NCBI GenBank assembly: GCA_030152425.1
Contig: JASLJP010000241.1
Coordinates: 1-10,598 of the forward strand
From: Aquirhabdus sp.
GTDB lineage: Bacteria; Pseudomonadota; Gammaproteobacteria; Pseudomonadales; Moraxellaceae
Reading direction: 5' to 3'
Length of the DNA stretch: 10,598 bases
The notes beneath the pieces were generated by a model that saw only the letters and a program-made list of their open reading frames with translations, was not told where the DNA came from and searched no databases. Made by a program: the position numbers and the translations under genes. This document shows positions 7,472 to 10,598 of this stretch, in pieces; the first letter of the stretch is position 1; every line of letters starts with the position of its first letter.

Positions 7472-7510
7472 GTGTGATCAGTCTGGGCTGATGCGCCCAC
7501 AGGTGAAAGC

Positions 7511-7528
7511 CTCATGTTATAGCATGAG
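7511..7528 (-). promoter_or_regulatory. Predicted extended -10 promoter within an 18-bp palindrome, upstream of the acyl-CoA synthetase
   Basis: On the minus strand the sequence reads CTCATGCTATAACATGAG. Six-base arms (CTCATG/CATGAG, 7511-7516 and 7523-7528) flank the centre. TGCTATAAC fits an extended -10 element (TATAAC at 7516-7521), about 59 bases before the GTG start. No good -35 hexamer is visible at the usual spacing, which agrees with an extended -10 type or an activated promoter. The palindrome over the -10 could be an operator; this is inference from position and symmetry only. Confidence 0.4.
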
Positions 7529-7586
7529 TTGCCATCATCGGCGTTGAGACTTTATGCAGTTTGTTTTACCGGACGTGAAACGACTG

Positions 7587-7626
7587 TCTCCACCCCTTGG
7601 CGACATCAGTGGCGCAGGGGTGGAGA
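7587..7626 (-). terminator. Inverted repeat downstream of the lipoprotein gene
   Basis: An 11-bp perfect inverted repeat has arms TCTCCACCCCT (7587-7597) and AGGGGTGGAGA (7616-7626) with an 18-base loop. It lies after the stop of the minus-strand lipoprotein gene, but no T-run follows on that strand. It may be a 3'-end stabiliser or a Rho-assisted stop rather than a classic intrinsic terminator. Confidence 0.35.
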
Positions 7627-7634
7627 GGGCTACC

Positions 7635-7657
7635 CGGCAGCCCGGTATGGGCTGCCG
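7635..7657 (-). terminator. GC-rich hairpin just after the lipoprotein stop codon
   Basis: A 9-bp perfect stem (CGGCAGCCC at 7635-7643, GGGCTGCCG at 7649-7657) with a five-base loop begins 8 bases after the stop codon of the minus-strand lipoprotein gene. It lacks a following T-tract, so termination is plausible but not certain. With the second repeat at 7587-7626 it forms a tandem 3' structure. Confidence 0.4.
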
Positions 7658-7665
7658 ATGCCAGC

Positions 7666-8217
7666 TTAGCGGCTGACGCTGCTGGAGCCGTCGGCGTTTT
7701 GGTAGACGGTGACGCGGTCGCCGGGGCTAAACTGCTGATCGGCGACTTGCGTGACCACGACATTGCTGCCATTGCGCAGACGGACGACGATCTCCAGGGC
7801 ATTTTGGCCGCTGTTGGCCGCTGCGTTTTGCTGAATGGCATTCCCCGCCAGACCGCCCAGTGCCGCGCCTGCCACAGCGCCGACTACATGGCCGCGACCT
7901 TTGCCGAGCTGGTTACCCACCACGCCGCCAGCGACTGCACCGATCAGCGCACCGATCGGCGCTTGGGGCTGTCCGCTGCCTTGGATCACGACTGGACGGA
8001 CACTGACCACCACGCCGTATTGGGCGTTTTGTTGCTGCTGGTAGTTTTGTGGGTAGCCAGTGTTTTGCTGTGGGTAGTAGGGTGCGGGCGCGGGTTGGCT
8101 ATAGCCGCCGTACTGCGGTGCAGGCTGTGGCGCATAGCCACCGCCCGCGGGAACGACACAGCCGGATAGCGCGAGGGATGAACTGAATGCGATGGTAACT
8201 AAACTGAGATTGCGCAC
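7666..8217 (-). CDS. Glycine-zipper lipoprotein (SlyB/Pcp-like)
   Basis: Predicted outer-membrane lipoprotein of 183 residues. The signal peptide ends in the lipobox LSG-Cys20. A low-complexity region rich in Pro, Gln, Tyr and Gly follows (about 25-68). A glycine-zipper 2TM domain comes next (about 88-128: repeated Gly every four residues, as in IGALIGAVAGGVVGNQLG and VGAVAGAALGGLAGN). The C-terminal beta-rich part (about 140-173: LEIVVRLRNGS and FSPGDRVTVY) matches the usual SlyB end. SlyB-type proteins associate with LPS and the outer-membrane envelope-stress response; the role here is inferred. The GTG start at 8217 has AGGAG six bases upstream. It appears to be a single-gene transcript: the next minus-strand gene upstream (8498-9295) ends in a strong terminator, and hairpins follow this gene. 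Confidence 0.9.
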   Translation of the reverse strand: MRNLSLVTIAFSSSLALSGCVVPAGGGYAPQPAPQYGGYSQPAPAPYYPQQNTGYPQNYQQQQNAQYGVVVSVRPVVIQGSGQPQAPIGALIGAVAGGVVGNQLGKGRGHVVGAVAGAALGGLAGNAIQQNAAANSGQNALEIVVRLRNGSNVVVTQVADQQFSPGDRVTVYQNADGSSSVSR

Positions 8218-8223
8218 GGTAGA

Positions 8224-8228
8224 CTCCT
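8224..8228 (-). promoter_or_regulatory. Ribosome binding site supporting the GTG start of the lipoprotein
   Basis: AGGAG on the minus strand lies six bases before GTG at 8217-8215, fixing the start that gives a proper lipoprotein signal peptide. Confidence 0.75.
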
Positions 8229-8440
8229 GATTTCATCACTTATGGATATTTTTTTAAGGACACGTGCTCGCTGGATAGACAGTCCGTGTCAGGCATCTGG
8301 GATGATGCAATAGATTGAAAATAACAGCTTCAGTGCTATATGAGTGCAATGATTTGTTGTGGCTTGGACGTGATGCGTGAACACGCTCACACAACGCAAT
8401 GCCCCGGTTACACAATTGCTGAAATTACCACCGCTTAGCC

Positions 8441-8467
8441 ATAAAAAAGCCCATGCTGGGCATGGGC
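8441..8467 (-). terminator. Rho-independent terminator of the ABC transporter operon
   Basis: On the minus strand an 8-bp perfect stem (GCCCATGC at 8467-8460, GCATGGGC at 8456-8449) with a 3-base loop is followed directly by six T residues (8448-8443). It lies about 30 bases past the stop of the second permease gene and is a textbook intrinsic terminator. The plus strand lacks a T-run after the hairpin, so it acts in one direction only. The remaining gap to the lipoprotein start (8218-8440) must hold the lipoprotein promoter, but I see no convincing -35/-10 pair there. Confidence 0.88.
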
Positions 8468-8497
8468 GTTGATCAGGGATACTGTACAGGTCACGTC

Positions 8498-9295
8498 TTA
8501 GGCCATCGGAGGCCGCCAGCGCAGTAAGCGCTTGGATAAACGCTGAACCAGCAGGGTCATGGTCACGCCGAGCAGCGTCACCGTGATCGCACAGATCAGG
8601 ATGATGTCCATGTGGGCGCCGACTTCTGCAGTCATCATCAGGTTGCCCAAGCCTGCGCCAGCGTTAAACAGCAGCTCACTGCCGATCGCGGTAATCCACG
8701 CAAAGGTGACGGCGTGCAGGAAACCGGTCAAGATGCTGGGGATCGCGGCGGGCAGACGCATGCGCCAGAAATACTGTCGCCGATTAAACTGATAGACCTC
8801 GGCCAGTTCTGCGTGCTGCACATCGACCTGTCGCAAGCCCTCGTAAGTATTCAAGACCACCGGATAAAACGCAGCCAGCGTGATGATAAACACTTTGGCG
8901 GGTTCGCCATTGCCCATCCACAGTCCGATGAGCGGGGTGAGGCCGAGCAGGGGCACCTGACGGATCGAATGATAGAGCGGGCCGATCAGCGTATTGGCGA
9001 TTTTGGACAGTGCCATCAGGGTTCCGACCACCAACCCGAGGGCGATGCCCAGCAGCAGCCCGACCGTGGTGCGGTGCAAGCTGCCCAGCAGATTCACCCA
9101 CAGCTCGCCGGAGCTGATCAGGGTCAGCAGGGACGTCCAGACCTGCTGCAGCGGCACGAAGGCGTAGGCGTGGCTGGCACTTGTGCCGGACATATACTGC
9201 CAGACCAGCAGCAGTACGATCGGCACCAGCAGTCCGCGCAGATCCCAGCGCGGGAGGCGTGGTTTACGAGTGGGGGAGATATCGGTTTGACTCAT
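8498..9295 (-). CDS. ABC transporter permease, SsuC/TauC-like (second permease)
   Basis: Inner-membrane subunit of 265 residues in the binding-protein-dependent transport permease family (nitrate/sulfonate/taurine group). Hydrophobic segments are seen at about 21-36, 76-96, 115-127, 134-150, 195-210 and 231-251. The EAA-type cytoplasmic loop that contacts the ATPase is at about 162-186 (AELAEVYQFNRRQYFW, ending LPAAIP). The start is ATG at 9295, overlapping the stop of the preceding permease gene as ATGA, with GGAG eight bases upstream. It is the last gene of the operon and is followed by the terminator at 8441-8467. It differs clearly from the first permease, so a heterodimeric membrane domain is likely. 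The exact substrate is not known; aliphatic sulfonates are the family's usual choice. Confidence 0.92.
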   Translation of the reverse strand: MSQTDISPTRKPRLPRWDLRGLLVPIVLLLVWQYMSGTSASHAYAFVPLQQVWTSLLTLISSGELWVNLLGSLHRTTVGLLLGIALGLVVGTLMALSKIANTLIGPLYHSIRQVPLLGLTPLIGLWMGNGEPAKVFIITLAAFYPVVLNTYEGLRQVDVQHAELAEVYQFNRRQYFWRMRLPAAIPSILTGFLHAVTFAWITAIGSELLFNAGAGLGNLMMTAEVGAHMDIILICAITVTLLGVTMTLLVQRLSKRLLRWRPPMA

Positions 9296-10140
9296 GTGCG
9301 GGTCTCCACAGGTTTCCAGCGACTAAACAGTTGCTCGACCAGCCGTAAGCCTTTGTCCAGCCCAAAGCCGATCAGCCCGGTCAGGATCACACCAACCATC
9401 ACGATGTCCAGCCGCAGCATCTGGCGTGCCATTTCCATCATCTGACCGATCCCACTATCCGCCGCCAACAGCTCGACGGCCACTAAAATCAGCCATGAGC
9501 GACTTAGCGCAATGCGGATGCCAGTCAGTACCGGCGGGAGCGTGGCCGGAAAGATGATTTTGGAAAACCAAGTGAGCGGTTTGAGTTGATAGACCTTGCC
9601 CAGCTCCAGATACTGGTTGGGGATGGTGCGCACCGCTTCTTGCGTTGCCAGTGCCACCGGAAAGAAGGTGGCTTTGACGATGATCACGATCTTCAGGGTT
9701 TCATCGATGCCGAAGAACAGCACAAACATCGGGATCAGCACCAAGGTCGGTACCTGACGCAGGGCTTCGAACAGCAATCCAAAATAGACCCGCACCGTCT
9801 GGGATAGCGCCAAGCCTACGCCAAACAATACGCCGCTGACCACGCCCAAGCCAAAGCCAGTGAACAGCCGAAACAAACTGGCATGTAGATGGGTCTGCAG
9901 CTCGCCACTGTCTTTAAGTTCGATAAATGCATCCCATACTACCCCGGGCGGAACAACGATCTGCTCGGGAAAGAGTTGCGCGCGTGTGACCCAGAACCAG
10001 CTCAGCAGCAGCAAGGCGGGCGAGATCCATGCAGCCAGCCAGCCCAGTTGACGCAGGCTGATCGGGAGTTTCCAACTGATCGTCCGCGTGCTGGGAGTGC
10101 GATCGGCAGGCCTGACATTCTGTGCGGTCAACAACGTCAT
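9292..10140 (-). CDS. ABC transporter permease, SsuC/TauC-like (first permease)
   Basis: Inner-membrane permease of 282 residues in the same family as its downstream neighbour. Hydrophobic segments lie at about 33-52, 90-112, 130-145, 149-166, 206-226 and 245-262. The EAA-type loop is at about 178-202 (LELGKVYQLKPLTWF, ending FPATLP). I chose the ATG at 10140 because it overlaps the binding-protein stop codon as ATGA, the same arrangement as the next junction. An upstream in-frame start at 10191 would add 17 hydrophilic residues that overlap the previous gene by about 55 bp. The ribosome site is weak, which suits translational coupling. No ATPase gene lies between or after the permeases, so it must be encoded upstream of the window edge or elsewhere. 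Confidence 0.92.
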   Translation of the reverse strand: MTLLTAQNVRPADRTPSTRTISWKLPISLRQLGWLAAWISPALLLLSWFWVTRAQLFPEQIVVPPGVVWDAFIELKDSGELQTHLHASLFRLFTGFGLGVVSGVLFGVGLALSQTVRVYFGLLFEALRQVPTLVLIPMFVLFFGIDETLKIVIIVKATFFPVALATQEAVRTIPNQYLELGKVYQLKPLTWFSKIIFPATLPPVLTGIRIALSRSWLILVAVELLAADSGIGQMMEMARQMLRLDIVMVGVILTGLIGFGLDKGLRLVEQLFSRWKPVETRT

Positions 10141-10598
10141 GGTTTGGCTCTCGGCGCAGCGCTGCTCCCGGTGTTGATACCCGTCGTCCAATATTTTTCC
10201 AGCTTGAGATTTTTGAGCGCCGCTGCGACGAATTTTGGTTCAATCAGTTGATTGGCATCTACGGCTTTACGGATCAGCTTTGCACCCAGCGCATAGTTCG
10301 CCACTTGCTGATAGTGAAGGTTTAGGGTCGGGGTGTAGAGCGGTGCCCAGGTATGCTGCCATGAGCTGTATTTGTTTTGATACTCCCGTTGGATCACCGA
10401 CTCAGGCTGACCAAATTTAGTCTGTTCGCGGATGAATTGGTCTTTGTTTTGGTCCTGAGAAATCCAGTGGGCAGCCCGCACATCGGCATCCACCAACAGT
10501 TGGGTGATCTCCGGATACTTTTGCACATAGTCCGTCGCACCCCACAGCTCGGCACGCATTTTCCAGTCGTCCGGCAGGGTTTGTGATGACCAGATGAT
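10137..10598 (-). CDS. ABC transporter substrate-binding protein, C-terminal part (SsuA/NrtA/TauA-like; 5' end outside window)
   Basis: Only the last 153 residues are present; the frame stays open through the right edge of the window, beginning IIWSSQTLPDDWKMRAELWG. The segment has the pattern of the C-terminal lobe of aliphatic sulfonate/nitrate-type periplasmic binding proteins: a YVQKYPEITQLLVDADVRA helix, a W-I-S-Q-D-Q-N-K-D motif, and an HYQQVANYAL...LIRKAVDANQLIEPKFVAAAL end. The methionine inside this segment (10559) is not the true start. The stop at 10137 overlaps the next gene's ATG, which places the three genes in one operon. The binding pocket cannot be judged from this half, so sulfonate specificity remains an inference. 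Confidence 0.85.
   Translation of the reverse strand: MIWSSQTLPDDWKMRAELWGATDYVQKYPEITQLLVDADVRAAHWISQDQNKDQFIREQTKFGQPESVIQREYQNKYSSWQHTWAPLYTPTLNLHYQQVANYALGAKLIRKAVDANQLIEPKFVAAALKNLKLEKYWTTGINTGSSAAPRAKP

Noticed and set aside
7597..8169. A 190-codon open frame on the plus strand opposite the lipoprotein gene
   Set aside because: The minus-strand frame has a lipobox, glycine zipper and a good ribosome site. The plus-strand frame is a by-product of the low-complexity, GC-rich sequence.
8612..9445. A 277-codon open frame on the plus strand opposite the two permeases
   Set aside because: It has a His/Gln/Asp-rich composition typical of the complement of a membrane-protein gene, has no ribosome site of note, and lies antisense to two well-supported permeases.
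10141..10191. Upstream start extending the first permease by 17 residues
   Set aside because: The extension is hydrophilic and lies inside the binding-protein gene. ATG 10140 gives an ATGA overlap identical in style to the next gene junction.

Overview
The window looks like chromosomal DNA of a Gram-negative proteobacterium, most likely a gammaproteobacterium. It encodes an outer-membrane two-partner secretion pore, a glycine-zipper (SlyB-like) outer-membrane lipoprotein, a periplasmic class A beta-lactamase and a sulfonate/nitrate/taurine-type ABC importer. GC content is moderately high and even. GTG starts occur in several genes, two of them behind good Shine-Dalgarno boxes. Moraxellaceae or a related family is a guess from the feel of the proteins. 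I see no phage, IS, CRISPR, tRNA or rRNA.

Layout. (1) Positions 2-1984, plus strand: the 3' part of a large secreted adhesin-like (TpsA) protein, made of six tandem YDG/YNG repeats, one MBG-like domain and a short proline/acid-rich tail. (2) 1984-3714, plus: its predicted outer-membrane transporter (TpsB, FhaC/ShlB family), whose ATG overlaps the adhesin stop by one base. (3) 3838-4758, plus: a class A beta-lactamase with CTX-M/L2-like motifs and a Tat-like signal peptide. (4) 4721-7457, minus: a two-gene operon of an AMP-forming acyl-CoA synthetase followed by an extended SDR (dihydroflavonol-reductase-like). The SDR 3' end overlaps the beta-lactamase 3' end by 38 bp. (5) 7666-8217, minus: a small glycine-zipper lipoprotein. 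(6) 8498-10598, minus: the end of an ABC import operon (substrate-binding protein, permease, permease) with ATGA overlaps at both junctions and a strong intrinsic terminator.

How the genes work together. The adhesin and its pore form one secretion system. The ligase and SDR probably act together on fatty or aromatic acyl compounds, with unknown substrate. The two permeases and the binding protein form one importer, whose ATPase must lie outside the window. The beta-lactamase and lipoprotein look like independent units. I do not see a clearly undescribed system. The points most worth checking are the beta-lactamase (an insertion after the SDN motif), the repeat adhesin with its downstream coupled transporter, and a palindrome centred on a predicted promoter ahead of the acyl-CoA synthetase.
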